Below are positions 1 to 7,752 of a DNA stretch of 64,000 nt, one piece after another. The DNA lies in assembly GCA_024763035.1 (NCBI GenBank), contig JANTGG010000001.1, positions 1 through 64,000 on the forward strand, in the 5' to 3' direction. Source of the stretch: Desulfocapsa sp. GTDB taxonomy: Bacteria > Desulfobacterota > Desulfobulbia > Desulfobulbales > Desulfocapsaceae. Every line of letters starts with the position of its first letter. The stretch's first letter is position 1. A program made the translations under genes and the position numbers. The notes under the pieces are model-generated. The model saw nothing but the letters and a program-made list of their open reading frames with translations. It made no database searches and had not been told where the DNA came from.

Positions 1-800
1 TTTTTCATGGACCAGTGGATGGCAACGGCATGACCGCCGTTATCCCGCATAACCCCTTTGGGCATGCCCGTTGTTCCGGAAGTATACAGAATATAGAGGG
101 GATCTGTAGCAGCAACGGCAACGCAGTCTGCAGGCTCACTTGTGCGGCAGAGTTCTTTCCAGTCGAGATCCCGCCCCTCCTGCAGCTCAGCCTGAATCAC
201 GTCACGCTGAAAGATGATGCATTTCTCAGGTTTGTGGTCGGATTGCTCAATGGCTTTGTCCACCAGGGGTTTATAGGCTATGGTCTTTTTTCCCTCGACG
301 GCACCGGACGCGGTTACCAGCACCTTGGGTTGGGCATGGTCGATGCGGATGGCAAGCTCACTTGCGGCAAAGCCTCCGAAAACAACGGAATGCACAGCAC
401 CAAGACGTGCACAGGCAAGCATGGCGACGGCGGCTTCCGGGATCATGGGCATGTAGATAATAACCGTATCCCCTTTTTCCACACCCTGGGCCTTCAGGGC
501 ACCTGCAAACTGTGCCACCTCGCTCTGCAGCTCTTTGTATGAGATCTTACGAATGGTGTCCGTTACCGGAGAATCATAGATGATGGCAGTCTGCTCTCCG
601 CGTCCACCCTCCACATGCCGATCCACGGCGTTGTAACAGGTGTTGAGCTCAGCTCCCGGATACCAGCGGTAATGGGGAGGATTTGAAGCATCAAGGACTT
701 TGTCCCATTTCTTAATCCAGCTGATACCTTCTGCAGCTTTTGCCCAGAATTCTTCAGGCTGTTCAATGCTTTGTCTGAATAAATCGTCTAGTTGTCCCAT
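1..800 (-). CDS. prpE: Propionyl-CoA/acetyl-CoA synthetase, N-terminal part (cut by window edge)
   Basis: This is an AMP-forming acyl-CoA synthetase that activates a short fatty acid with ATP and CoA in the cytoplasm. The frame is open from an ATG at 800 to the left edge, so about 266 N-terminal residues are seen and the ORF track does not list it. It begins MGQLDDLFRQSIEQPEEFWA, with the family's ACS N-terminal domain. The AMP-binding P-loop reads YTSGTTGMPKGVMRDNGGHA near the edge, and a VVFGGFAASELAIRID segment precedes it. The wording of the N-terminus (LDASNPPHYRWYPGAELNTC) and of the P-loop is closer to PrpE (propionate) than to AcsA (acetate), so propionyl-CoA synthetase is preferred. 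Substrate cannot be settled without the C-terminal half. It is transcribed divergently from the signalling gene at 1086. Confidence 0.85.
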   Translation of the reverse strand, partial: MGQLDDLFRQSIEQPEEFWAKAAEGISWIKKWDKVLDASNPPHYRWYPGAELNTCYNAVDRHVEGGRGEQTAIIYDSPVTDTIRKISYKELQSEVAQFAGALKAQGVEKGDTVIIYMPMIPEAAVAMLACARLGAVHSVVFGGFAASELAIRIDHAQPKVLVTASGAVEGKKTIAYKPLVDKAIEQSDHKPEKCIIFQRDVIQAELQEGRDLDWKELCRTSEPADCVAVAATDPLYILYTSGTTGMPKGVMRDNGGHAVAIHWSMK

Positions 801-1085
801 GGTGTCCTCGAATAAATGTAGTATGGCGAGAAGGCGTTCTCTTTCTGTTACAGTGCCAGATTATGTATACCTAAAAGGAGTCCGTTGTTCAAGTTCTCCA
901 CAGAAGAGAGAACTCTTTTTGCATTCTTTCTTCAATTTTTTTCCACCGTATAGTATGCTTTAGGTGGTATTTGCATATGGAAGGTGTTGGAATCGATACG
1001 CTCTTGTGAATTTTATCGGTTACGATTATACGAAGGCTCCCAACACATTAGATGCTTCTTTTTTACGGTGATTTATAATCTTGGC

Positions 1086-2738
1086 ATGGGCGATAATCAA
1101 AAACAATCCATATTGCTGGTTGGCAAAGACACAGTCAGCCAGAAAGCCATCAGGAAAATACTGGCTGATCTTGACGTTGAGGTGGTAACAGCCGAATCCG
1201 TTGACGATGTTATGGGGCTTGTGATGGGATATGATTTTGCCCTGATCCTCTTTGATGTGGATCCTCCTGATACCCGCCCCTTTCAAACCGCAAGAATCCT
1301 TGCCGGCAATGAAAAAACCTGGTTTGTGCCTTTGATTTTTCAGTCTGAGGCGGATGATTTCCTTTTGCTTGAAGAAAAAGGTTATGATGCCGGCGGCGTG
1401 GATTTTCTTACCAAACCTGTAAATGCAACCATCTTACGGGCCAAGGTGAAGGTCTTTCTCGAACTCGACACCCGTCAGCGTCATCTGGCATTTGCCACCA
1501 ACAAGATTCAGGAACAGAATCTAAGACTGGAGCAGCGTGCCATCCGCGATGGTTTGACCGGCTTGTATAACCATAAGCATCTGCAGGAACAACTGGCAAG
1601 GGAGGTGTCACTTGCCAGACGCTACCATGCCCCTCTTTCGGTTTTTCTCATGGATCTGGACTTTTTTAAGGATGTCAACGATTCCTGCGGGCATCCATTC
1701 GGTGATTTTGTCCTAAAGGAATTTGCGGCGAGAGTGAAGGCGGACCTTCGTGTCTCCGATATTTTCGGTAGATACGGAGGGGAAGAGTTTCTTGTTATTT
1801 TACCCAATGTGGATCGTAAAAAAGCAGAAGTTGTTGCCGAAAAAATTCGTAAGGAAGTTGCGTCTGCTGTATTTTCCAACAAGCGGTATTCCCGGTATGT
1901 AACGGTATCCATCGGTGTTTATTCCGGTGTGGGCAACGAAGTCGTTTCTCCAGCTATGATCGTGGAGTATGTGGATAATGCCCTCTATGCGGCAAAGGCG
2001 GAAGGGCGAAACCGAGTGGTTCATTACTGTACGCCAAGAGAGCAGGTACATAGTAATGACGAGCATTTCAGTGATATCGTCGGCGGCTCTCAGCAGAGTC
2101 AGCTGAATAATACCATTGAAAAAGCCCGTGCCATGAGCCTTGCCTCCTTTGAGGCAATGGTGCATTCGCAGACCCGTGAGTACGATATGCTGGTGCAGCG
2201 GAACGATTTATTCGGCAAGGTGTTGCTGCAGGTTGCTGATAAGTTAAACCTTCCTGAGAAATTGATTCATTCCTTCCGGCGGGCGATAAAACTCCATGAT
2301 CTTTTCCGTTGCTATATTCATGATAGTTCCCTTGAAACAGAAGGAGCGCTTAGTAAAGAGCAGGAAGAGATGCTGTTTGATCAGCCGCTGATGCTGCGTG
2401 AGCTTACCACCATGTTTGATTTTTTTGCTTCCGAACGGGTTATTCTTTACTCTCACCACGAACATTACGATGGGACAGGGTATCCGGACGGGCTGAAAGG
2501 GAATGAGATACCCATGGCTGCCAGAATATTTTCGGTTATTGATTCTTTTGTGGCGATGATTGCTCCTGTCGCCAATAAAAAGGGCATGGATGTCGTGGAA
2601 GTGCAAAAAGAATTCCGGACGCATGCCGGAACGCAGTTTGATCCGTTTCTTGTGGATGTGCTGATGCAGGTTATCAGCGATGAGACATTTTTTCTAAGTG
2701 AGGAGGGTGAGGCGGATGCTGGGAAAACAGAATCCTGA
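1086..2738 (+). CDS. Response regulator with REC, GGDEF and degenerate HD-GYP domains
   Basis: This looks like a cytoplasmic c-di-GMP signalling protein. The track ORF begins at 984, but the receiver domain starts at QKQSILLVGKD, so I place the start at the ATG at 1086 (550 aa); the extra 34 residues look untranslated. The order is REC (about 1-120, phospho-acceptor Asp in LFDVDPPD, Lys in DFLTKP), a linker helix, GGDEF (about 150-310) with an intact GGEEF active site near 231 and an RVSD inhibitory site just before it, then an HD-GYP-like domain (about 360-530). That domain keeps HD (LHDLFR) and HHEHYDGTGYPDGL, but HDIGK is replaced and at least one other ligand region is altered. Cyclase activity is likely; phosphodiesterase activity is doubtful. 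The stop overlaps the start of the HDOD gene, so the two are probably co-translated. Confidence 0.85.
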   Translation: MGDNQKQSILLVGKDTVSQKAIRKILADLDVEVVTAESVDDVMGLVMGYDFALILFDVDPPDTRPFQTARILAGNEKTWFVPLIFQSEADDFLLLEEKGYDAGGVDFLTKPVNATILRAKVKVFLELDTRQRHLAFATNKIQEQNLRLEQRAIRDGLTGLYNHKHLQEQLAREVSLARRYHAPLSVFLMDLDFFKDVNDSCGHPFGDFVLKEFAARVKADLRVSDIFGRYGGEEFLVILPNVDRKKAEVVAEKIRKEVASAVFSNKRYSRYVTVSIGVYSGVGNEVVSPAMIVEYVDNALYAAKAEGRNRVVHYCTPREQVHSNDEHFSDIVGGSQQSQLNNTIEKARAMSLASFEAMVHSQTREYDMLVQRNDLFGKVLLQVADKLNLPEKLIHSFRRAIKLHDLFRCYIHDSSLETEGALSKEQEEMLFDQPLMLRELTTMFDFFASERVILYSHHEHYDGTGYPDGLKGNEIPMAARIFSVIDSFVAMIAPVANKKGMDVVEVQKEFRTHAGTQFDPFLVDVLMQVISDETFFLSEEGEADAGKTES

Positions 2739-3630
2739 ACAGGTACTGCTGTATAAACGGGTTTCGTCCTGTGTCGAAGGGTTTGCTCCGCTACCTTCTG
2801 TTGCCATGCGGGTTCTTGACCTGGTGACCGATCCCGATACCACTGTTGCCGATTTTGAAAAGGTGCTGCAGGGGGATGTATCCCTGGTGGCGGCAGTGTT
2901 GAAGCTTGCCAATTCGGCATTTTACGGGCTGAGAAGGCAGGTAGATTCGTTACGTCATGCTCTCACGCTTCTTGGAAAAAGTGAAGTGCAGAATCTTATT
3001 CTGATGAAGGTTCTGTTCCGGTCATTTAGGGCGACGGACAATCATCAGCAGGGAATTATGACCGCTATCTGGCGTCATGCTCTCGAGACAGCAACTGCTG
3101 CAGAGGCAATAGGTACAGTTGTTGATGAGGAGAGCCCGCTGTTGTTCCTGGGGGGGATGCTCCACGATATCGGCAAAGTCCTGATTGTCAGCGAGTTCTT
3201 TTCGGAGGTTGAAAAACTGGAATCCTACGGCATTCCGGGTGGAATCAGCAATGAGGCTGAGGAACAGGAAATCTTTGGCTGCGGTCACTCTAAACTGGGT
3301 GGTCAGCTGCTCTATCGCTGGCTTTTTCCTGTACACCTGGTGGATATTGTTGCCCAGCATCATGACTACGACACCATTGCTGAAAAGGAGGTGGCGGGAA
3401 GGATCCTGATCCTTGCAAATCTTCTCAGCTGTCTGGTCACCCTTATGGAATGGGAACACACCGTAATGAACAGAGAAGAAGAGCTTGCACAGGTTCGCTC
3501 GCTTCTGCTCAGCTGCGGGGAAGCATCTGGGTTGATCAGGGATGCTGAGAGTCTGGACAGTATTATTGATCTGTACCGGCAGCGTCTTGAAGATCGCAGA
3601 GACCTGCTTGAGCTGATGGCTGCCGGGTAA
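2716..3630 (+). CDS. HDOD domain signalling protein
   Basis: This is a single HDOD domain protein of 304 aa, a relative of HD phosphohydrolases used in signal output or stress control; the exact partner is unknown. The domain opens with FAPLPSVAMRVLDLVTDPDT and contains QGDVSLVAAVLKLANSAFYG, LGGMLHDIGKVLI and VAQHHDYD. The track gives a GTG start at 2698, but the ATG at 2716 has a GGAGG-like ribosome site directly upstream and is preferred. Either way it overlaps the end of the REC-GGDEF gene by about 20-40 bp, which suggests translational coupling and a shared pathway. A strong intrinsic terminator follows. Confidence 0.85.
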   Translation: MLGKQNPEQVLLYKRVSSCVEGFAPLPSVAMRVLDLVTDPDTTVADFEKVLQGDVSLVAAVLKLANSAFYGLRRQVDSLRHALTLLGKSEVQNLILMKVLFRSFRATDNHQQGIMTAIWRHALETATAAEAIGTVVDEESPLLFLGGMLHDIGKVLIVSEFFSEVEKLESYGIPGGISNEAEEQEIFGCGHSKLGGQLLYRWLFPVHLVDIVAQHHDYDTIAEKEVAGRILILANLLSCLVTLMEWEHTVMNREEELAQVRSLLLSCGEASGLIRDAESLDSIIDLYRQRLEDRRDLLELMAAG

Positions 3631-3703
3631 TTCTGCTGCGGCTGCTTTAAAGAAAGTTCGGAACCCTGCGGCTCTTGAACTGTCTGGAAATAATGTTTGC
3701 TAC

Positions 3704-3741
3704 AAGGGCATACCGTTAAAACCGGTATGCCCTTATCTTTT
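3704..3741 (+). terminator. Intrinsic terminator after the HDOD gene
   Basis: A perfect 12-bp inverted repeat (AAGGGCATACCG / CGGTATGCCCTT) with a 7-nt loop is followed by a T-rich run (ATCTTTTATT). It closes the two-gene signalling operon. It touches the 3' end of the convergent collagen-like gene; in the minus direction no T-run follows the stem. Confidence 0.85.
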
Positions 3742-4711
3742 ATTGTTGAAAGCAGTATATACGTTTGTATACATTACATTTGTCGTCTCCCTGACTTGTC
3801 CAGGCACTATTTGTTGCACTAGTCCTGCCCGTCTCTCCATTCCACAGTGATGAAAAAGTTGACCAGTCAGAACATGTTGTGGCAGCAGTTACCGCTCCGG
3901 AGCTAGAGGTGCCCGTCCATATCTCCTCTGTTGCTATTTGCACGTTATGCTCTTCACGGTTTATGGTGTGTTGAATTGTCCCGTCTGTCAGGTCTGCATA
4001 ATTCTCTGCCACTATCGTTGTCAGGTCGGGGAGCATGTATGGTCCCATACTTTTGCTGAATCGTGAGCCTGGAGAGCTGCTGCTTGTGCTGATCCATGCC
4101 TTATATGTTCCCGGCAGACCAGCCGCTGCAGCCAGATTGCTGCATCTGCTGTCTGCTCCACTGGCCCCTTCCATACTCCCGTGATACTTTGTACTGCTGA
4201 CAAACACTATTTTGTGATTGCACTGTATGTTTCCATTGGCGTCAATTCCCACCATTACACTGGATCCGGGACAGTGCTGGCTGGGAGCTACACCCGGAGG
4301 CCCCTGAATTCCCTGCAGGCCTTGAGCTCCCTGCACCCCTTGAGGTCCCTGTGCCCCCTGAGGACCTACGTCTCCGGACTCTCCCGGGATACCTTGAAGG
4401 CCTTGAGAACCGGCTGCTCCTTCCGGTCCAGTAGCTCCCGCCGCTCCCTGTGCTGCCAGGAGATCCCAGTTTGCAGACGGCGGATAGCTGCCGCCGTTGG
4501 ACTGGTGACCCTGCACGCACACATAGCTGCTTCCATTATACTGGACACCGTCGCCGATTTTATAGATGGCAGCGGCGTTCCATGTTCCCTGCCAGTACAT
4601 GTAATGTTGTGCACTGCCCAGGGGAATGACCACAACCTGTGCCGCCGCAGCCATTGCCGGTGCCAGAAAACAGAGGGCGGTAATTGCAGTTTTTACAATG
4701 CGTTTCTTCAT
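3740..4711 (-). CDS. Secreted collagen-like repeat protein with sugar-binding-type and DUF1554-type domains
   Basis: This is a predicted exported surface protein of 323 aa. Residues 1-24 form a Sec signal peptide ([15 protein letters not shown]). Residues about 38-88 ([20 protein letters not shown] and SSYVCV..NWDLLA) look like a chitin/carbohydrate-binding module of the CBM5/12 type. Residues about 90-143 are collagen-like Gly-X-Y triplets ([19 protein letters not shown]), ending in GPPG. The C-terminal 160 residues ([49 protein letters not shown]) match the DUF1554 / lectin-like fold seen in bacterial surface proteins, with several cysteines. A GAGG ribosome site precedes the ATG. The role is probably adhesion or matrix binding, by inference only. 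The nearest gene on the same strand is the hypothetical at 4757. Confidence 0.75.
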   Translation of the reverse strand: MKKRIVKTAITALCFLAPAMAAAAQVVVIPLGSAQHYMYWQGTWNAAAIYKIGDGVQYNGSSYVCVQGHQSNGGSYPPSANWDLLAAQGAAGATGPEGAAGSQGLQGIPGESGDVGPQGAQGPQGVQGAQGLQGIQGPPGVAPSQHCPGSSVMVGIDANGNIQCNHKIVFVSSTKYHGSMEGASGADSRCSNLAAAAGLPGTYKAWISTSSSSPGSRFSKSMGPYMLPDLTTIVAENYADLTDGTIQHTINREEHNVQIATEEIWTGTSSSGAVTAATTCSDWSTFSSLWNGETGRTSATNSAWTSQGDDKCNVYKRIYCFQQ

Positions 4712-4756
4712 TTTTCTTCCTCATCTGTATGGTGGTATGTGAATGACCTTGTGCTT

Positions 4757-5140
4757 TTATGTTTTATAAAAGAGACCAAGCCGCTGTTTTCTGCGCTCGA
4801 GAATGTCGCCGCTGTTTTTCCAGAGTTCCAGCAGTTCATTCAGTTTTTTTTGTTTGCTCACTTCATTCCAGGGGAGTATTGCCGGATGGTCGCCGGGGGT
4901 GGCATCGATGTTTATTTCCGGCAGGCGCAGCAGGTAGGTGTTTGCTCTGATGTCGAGATGAATCTGGGCGATTCCGAGGTCACCGATCGCTCTTGCAGTG
5001 GCATCGTCACAGCGGAACAGTATGGAAAATCCTCCCCGGTAGGGATTGGGGCGGTTGACAGCACGCAGTACCTGGCATCCCCACTGTTCGAGCTGGAGGA
5101 TAAATGGCTGCAGACATCGTTGGCTCTCCTGATGATTCAT
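4757..5140 (-). CDS. Conserved-looking hypothetical protein
   Basis: I do not recognise this 127-aa soluble protein. It has no signal peptide or membrane segment. It contains a basic, aromatic middle (RAVNRPNPYRGGFSILFRCD) and a charged C-terminus (ILERRKQRLGLFYK). It lies 45 bp upstream of the collagen-like gene on the same strand and could be co-transcribed with it. The start has no clear ribosome site. The long plus-strand ORF over this area (4181-5407) is rejected because it runs antisense through the collagen-like gene. Moderate confidence that it is a gene at all. Confidence 0.5.
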   Translation of the reverse strand: MNHQESQRCLQPFILQLEQWGCQVLRAVNRPNPYRGGFSILFRCDDATARAIGDLGIAQIHLDIRANTYLLRLPEINIDATPGDHPAILPWNEVSKQKKLNELLELWKNSGDILERRKQRLGLFYKT

Positions 5141-5366
5141 GGTGCTGATTTACCATATTTACTGTGGAAAAGACATGAAAAGTTAAAAAAGGCGGGGACG
5201 GTGGAAAAAAAATCTCCATTACTTGTGCCGCTATATATTTTCAACAGTTACAGCCTTCCTTTGTACGTCATAATAAAGAGAAATTCCTGTGCCCCGGACA
5301 GGAGAGAATTCGGACGTTCATGTGTATCTGTCCGCCATCTGAAAAAGCATTTTTTTTACGAGAGAG

Positions 5367-5383
5367 GTCAAAAAATGTTTGAC
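5367..5383. promoter_or_regulatory. Short palindrome in the Rrf2/cyd promoter region
   Basis: GTCAAA-N5-TTTGAC is a perfect inverted repeat lying 10 bp upstream of the larger palindrome. A -35-like TTGACG (5379-5384) overlaps its right arm. Its size suits a dimeric regulator, but its owner cannot be named. Confidence 0.4.
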
Positions 5384-5392
5384 GGATTTTTT

Positions 5393-5435
5393 ATATGTGA
5401 TAAATAAGACTTTAAATATCTTATTTATCACATAT
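5393..5435. promoter_or_regulatory. Large perfect palindrome, probable Rrf2 operator upstream of the cyd cluster
   Basis: Two 17-bp arms (ATATGTGATAAATAAGA and its exact complement) flank a 9-nt centre, ending 14 bp before the ATG of the Rrf2 gene. It covers the likely -10 region (TTGACG, 16 bp, TAAATA at 5401; weak match). The centre (AAGA-N9-TCTT) has the shape of sites bound by Rrf2 proteins such as NsrR. Autoregulation by the adjacent regulator is the simplest reading. A hairpin in the leader RNA is the alternative; no T-run follows, so it is not a standard terminator. Confidence 0.65.
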
Positions 5436-5449
5436 GGGAAAGGTTCTGA

Positions 5450-5890
5450 ATGAGACTTACGCGTGCCGGAGAATACGCAGTCAGATGTATGATGTATCTG
5501 TCGCACAAGGGAAAGGGGGTTCTGGTTTCCAAACAGGAAATTGCAGAGCGGGCGGATATCCCTGCCCATTTTCTGGCAAAAATCGCCCAGGATTTGGCTA
5601 AGGCACATCTTATTGCCATCCGCCAGGGTCCCAAAGGCGGCTACAGTCTCAGCAGAAATCCTGATGAAATCACCCTTCTTGAGGTGGTGGAGGTGATGAT
5701 AGGAGAGATTTATCTGAACGATTGTGTGGGACGGCCGACGTCATGTTCTGCGAGTAATCGCTGCAGCGTACATGCGGTCTGGGAAGAGGCGAGGAATCAG
5801 CTGCGCGGCACCCTTGGCGGTGTCAGTCTTGCCGAGCTTTCTGAAAAGGAGTCTTGTATTCCCACTTTTCCTGTGCATAATATACAGTAA
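5450..5890 (+). CDS. Rrf2 family transcriptional regulator, probable Fe-S sensor
   Basis: This is a 146-aa Rrf2-family DNA-binding protein. The winged helix lies in the first 60 residues (MRLTRAGEYAVRCMMYLSHK, ISKQEIAERADIPAHFLAKI in related form, RQGPKGGYSLSRNPDEITLL). Three cysteines arranged C-x7-C-x5-C (DCVGRPTSCSASNRC) occupy the usual Fe-S ligand site, so the protein probably senses oxygen, NO or iron-sulfur status. It sits directly upstream of a DUF4492 gene and cydAB on the same strand, which suggests it controls the bd oxidase. The palindrome immediately upstream is the likely operator. It cannot be assigned to IscR, NsrR or RsrR by sequence alone. Confidence 0.85.
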   Translation: MRLTRAGEYAVRCMMYLSHKGKGVLVSKQEIAERADIPAHFLAKIAQDLAKAHLIAIRQGPKGGYSLSRNPDEITLLEVVEVMIGEIYLNDCVGRPTSCSASNRCSVHAVWEEARNQLRGTLGGVSLAELSEKESCIPTFPVHNIQ

Positions 5891-5933
5891 CCACTGATTT
5901 TTATTGAGAGGATATAAAAGGAGGAGCTGTGAC

Positions 5934-6161
5934 ATGACTACTGCAGCAACACGGGTACTCGACTTTTATCGTGACGGATTCAGGCGGATGACCGTTGGCA
6001 AAACGCTCTGGAAAATTATCATTATCAAGCTTCTGATCATGTTCGCCGTGTTAAAGCTTTTTTTCTTCCCAAATTTCCTGAAGACCAATTTTGAAACAGA
6101 TGAGCAACGGGCCGATTACGTTCTGGAGCAGATAACCAGATCACCGGTTCATAATAATTAA
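5934..6161 (+). CDS. DUF4492 family small membrane protein linked to cytochrome bd
   Basis: This is a 75-aa protein with one hydrophobic segment (IIIIKLLIMFAVLKLFFF) flanked by basic residues, matching the DUF4492 family found next to cydA in several anaerobes. The track start at 5904 is replaced by the ATG at 5934, which has a strong AAGGAGG ribosome site 8 bp upstream. It lies between the Rrf2 regulator and cydA on one transcript. A role as accessory or assembly factor for the bd oxidase is inferred from position. Confidence 0.8.
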   Translation: MTTAATRVLDFYRDGFRRMTVGKTLWKIIIIKLLIMFAVLKLFFFPNFLKTNFETDEQRADYVLEQITRSPVHNN

Positions 6162-6217
6162 TTGTTGGTCAGCACCTTGCAGCCGACGAACAGACAATAC
6201 TTTTTTAGGAGGAAAAG

Positions 6218-7750
6218 ATGATTGATGTAGATCTCAGTCTGGTGAACTGGTCACGGGCGCAGTTTGCGTTCACAGCCATGTATCACTGGATATTTGTGCC
6301 ATTGACTCTGGGACTGTCATTTCTGTGTGCATTCTATGAGACGATTTATCTCAAAACAGGGGATGAAGAGTGGAAAAAGATCACCCGTTTCTGGATGACG
6401 CTCTTTGGTATCAACTTTGCGATTGGCGTTGCCACCGGCATTATTCTGGAGTTTGAGTTTGGGACCAACTGGTCCAATTACTCCTGGATGGTGGGTGATA
6501 TCTTTGGAGCACCGCTCGCCATTGAAGGGATTTTTGCCTTTTTCATTGAAGCCAGTTTCTTCGCCGTTATGTTTTTTGGCTGGAATCGTGTGTCCAAGGG
6601 ATTTCACTGCTTCTCCACCTGGATGGTGGCGATCGGATCCAACCTTTCAGCGGTCTGGATTCTTGTTGCCAACGGCTGGATGCAGAATCCTGTGGGGATG
6701 GTTTTTAATCCGGAAACAGCCCGGTTTGAGATGGAGAATTTTGCGGCAGTGGTCTTTAATCCGGTGGCTGTGTCTAAATTTACCCATGCCTCTTCATCCG
6801 GCTTTGTGATGGCGTCTGCGTTTGTACTCACCGTTTCCTGCTGGTACCTGCTGCGGGGAAAACATGTGCAGATGGCGAAAAAATCCATCGTTGTTGCCTC
6901 GGTCTTCGGACTTATTGCTTCCGTCTTTGTCGGTTTTACCGGTGATGAGGCCGCTTATGAGGTTGCCCAGAAACAGCCCATGAAACTCGCCGCCATGGAA
7001 GGTCTTTTTACGGGGGAACGTGGTGCCGGGCTTGTGGCATTTGGAATCATAAATAATAGCAAAGGTCCCGGTGACGCTCAGGATGCCTTTCTCTTTGATG
7101 TGAAAATTCCCGGACTGCTCTCACTACTTGCTAATCGTGAATTCGGTTCTTTCGTGCCCGGTATTGATGATCTGGTATACGGCAATGAAAAAGAGGGTGT
7201 CATGGGGGTGAACACCATGATGGAAAAAGGAAAGCTTGCCCTTGCTGATCTTTCTTCCTTCAGGGAGGCGAAGAAAAACAACCTTGAGGATGCTGCAGCC
7301 GATGCTCTGGCAAGATTCGAGGTGAACAAGGAGTTTATGGGATATGGCTATCTGAATACACCGGAAGAGGCTGTACCCCCTGCCAATATTGTTTTTAATG
7401 CCTTTCATCTGATGGTCGTCATGGGAACACTTCTTCCGGCGATCTTTGCTGCATTTCTTTTCTTTACCTTAAAAAACAGTGTTACCAAGCAAAAATGGCT
7501 GCTTCCCGTGGGGCTGTTCACCGCCCTGTTTGCATTTCTGGCTCAGCAGGCTGGATGGGTGACCGCAGAAGTCGGTCGTCAGCCCTGGGCGATTCATGGA
7601 ATGATGCCGGTGAAAATTGCCACAACGAACCTTTCTACCACGTCTGTGCAGATTACTTTTGCAATGTTTGCGGCAGTTTTCACTCTGCTGCTCCTTGCTG
7701 AAATTTCCATTATGCTGAAACAGATAGCCATCGGACCGGAGGGCCATTAA
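6218..7750 (+). CDS. cydA: Cytochrome bd ubiquinol oxidase subunit I
   Basis: CydA is the heme-bearing, quinol-oxidising subunit of cytochrome bd in the inner membrane. The 510-aa protein has the normal length. It starts with the conserved VNWSRAQFAFTAMYHWIFVP, which carries the heme His, and contains FGINFAIGVATGI, FGTNWSNYSWMVGDIFGAPL and EGIFAFFIEASF. GWVTAEVGRQPWAIHGMM near the C-terminus is the CydA signature. The short loop between helices is of the bacterial short-Q-loop type rather than the E. coli long form, by eye. The ribosome site AGGAGG precedes the ATG. cydB follows after 2 bp. In a sulfate reducer this oxidase serves oxygen defence or microaerobic respiration. Confidence 0.97.
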   Translation: MIDVDLSLVNWSRAQFAFTAMYHWIFVPLTLGLSFLCAFYETIYLKTGDEEWKKITRFWMTLFGINFAIGVATGIILEFEFGTNWSNYSWMVGDIFGAPLAIEGIFAFFIEASFFAVMFFGWNRVSKGFHCFSTWMVAIGSNLSAVWILVANGWMQNPVGMVFNPETARFEMENFAAVVFNPVAVSKFTHASSSGFVMASAFVLTVSCWYLLRGKHVQMAKKSIVVASVFGLIASVFVGFTGDEAAYEVAQKQPMKLAAMEGLFTGERGAGLVAFGIINNSKGPGDAQDAFLFDVKIPGLLSLLANREFGSFVPGIDDLVYGNEKEGVMGVNTMMEKGKLALADLSSFREAKKNNLEDAAADALARFEVNKEFMGYGYLNTPEEAVPPANIVFNAFHLMVVMGTLLPAIFAAFLFFTLKNSVTKQKWLLPVGLFTALFAFLAQQAGWVTAEVGRQPWAIHGMMPVKIATTNLSTTSVQITFAMFAAVFTLLLLAEISIMLKQIAIGPEGH

Positions 7751-7752
7751 TA

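Noticed and set aside
4181-5407. Long plus-strand ORF of 408 codons
   Set aside because: It runs antisense through the collagen-like gene and the hypothetical gene, has no family features and no ribosome site; it reflects the GC-rich repeats.
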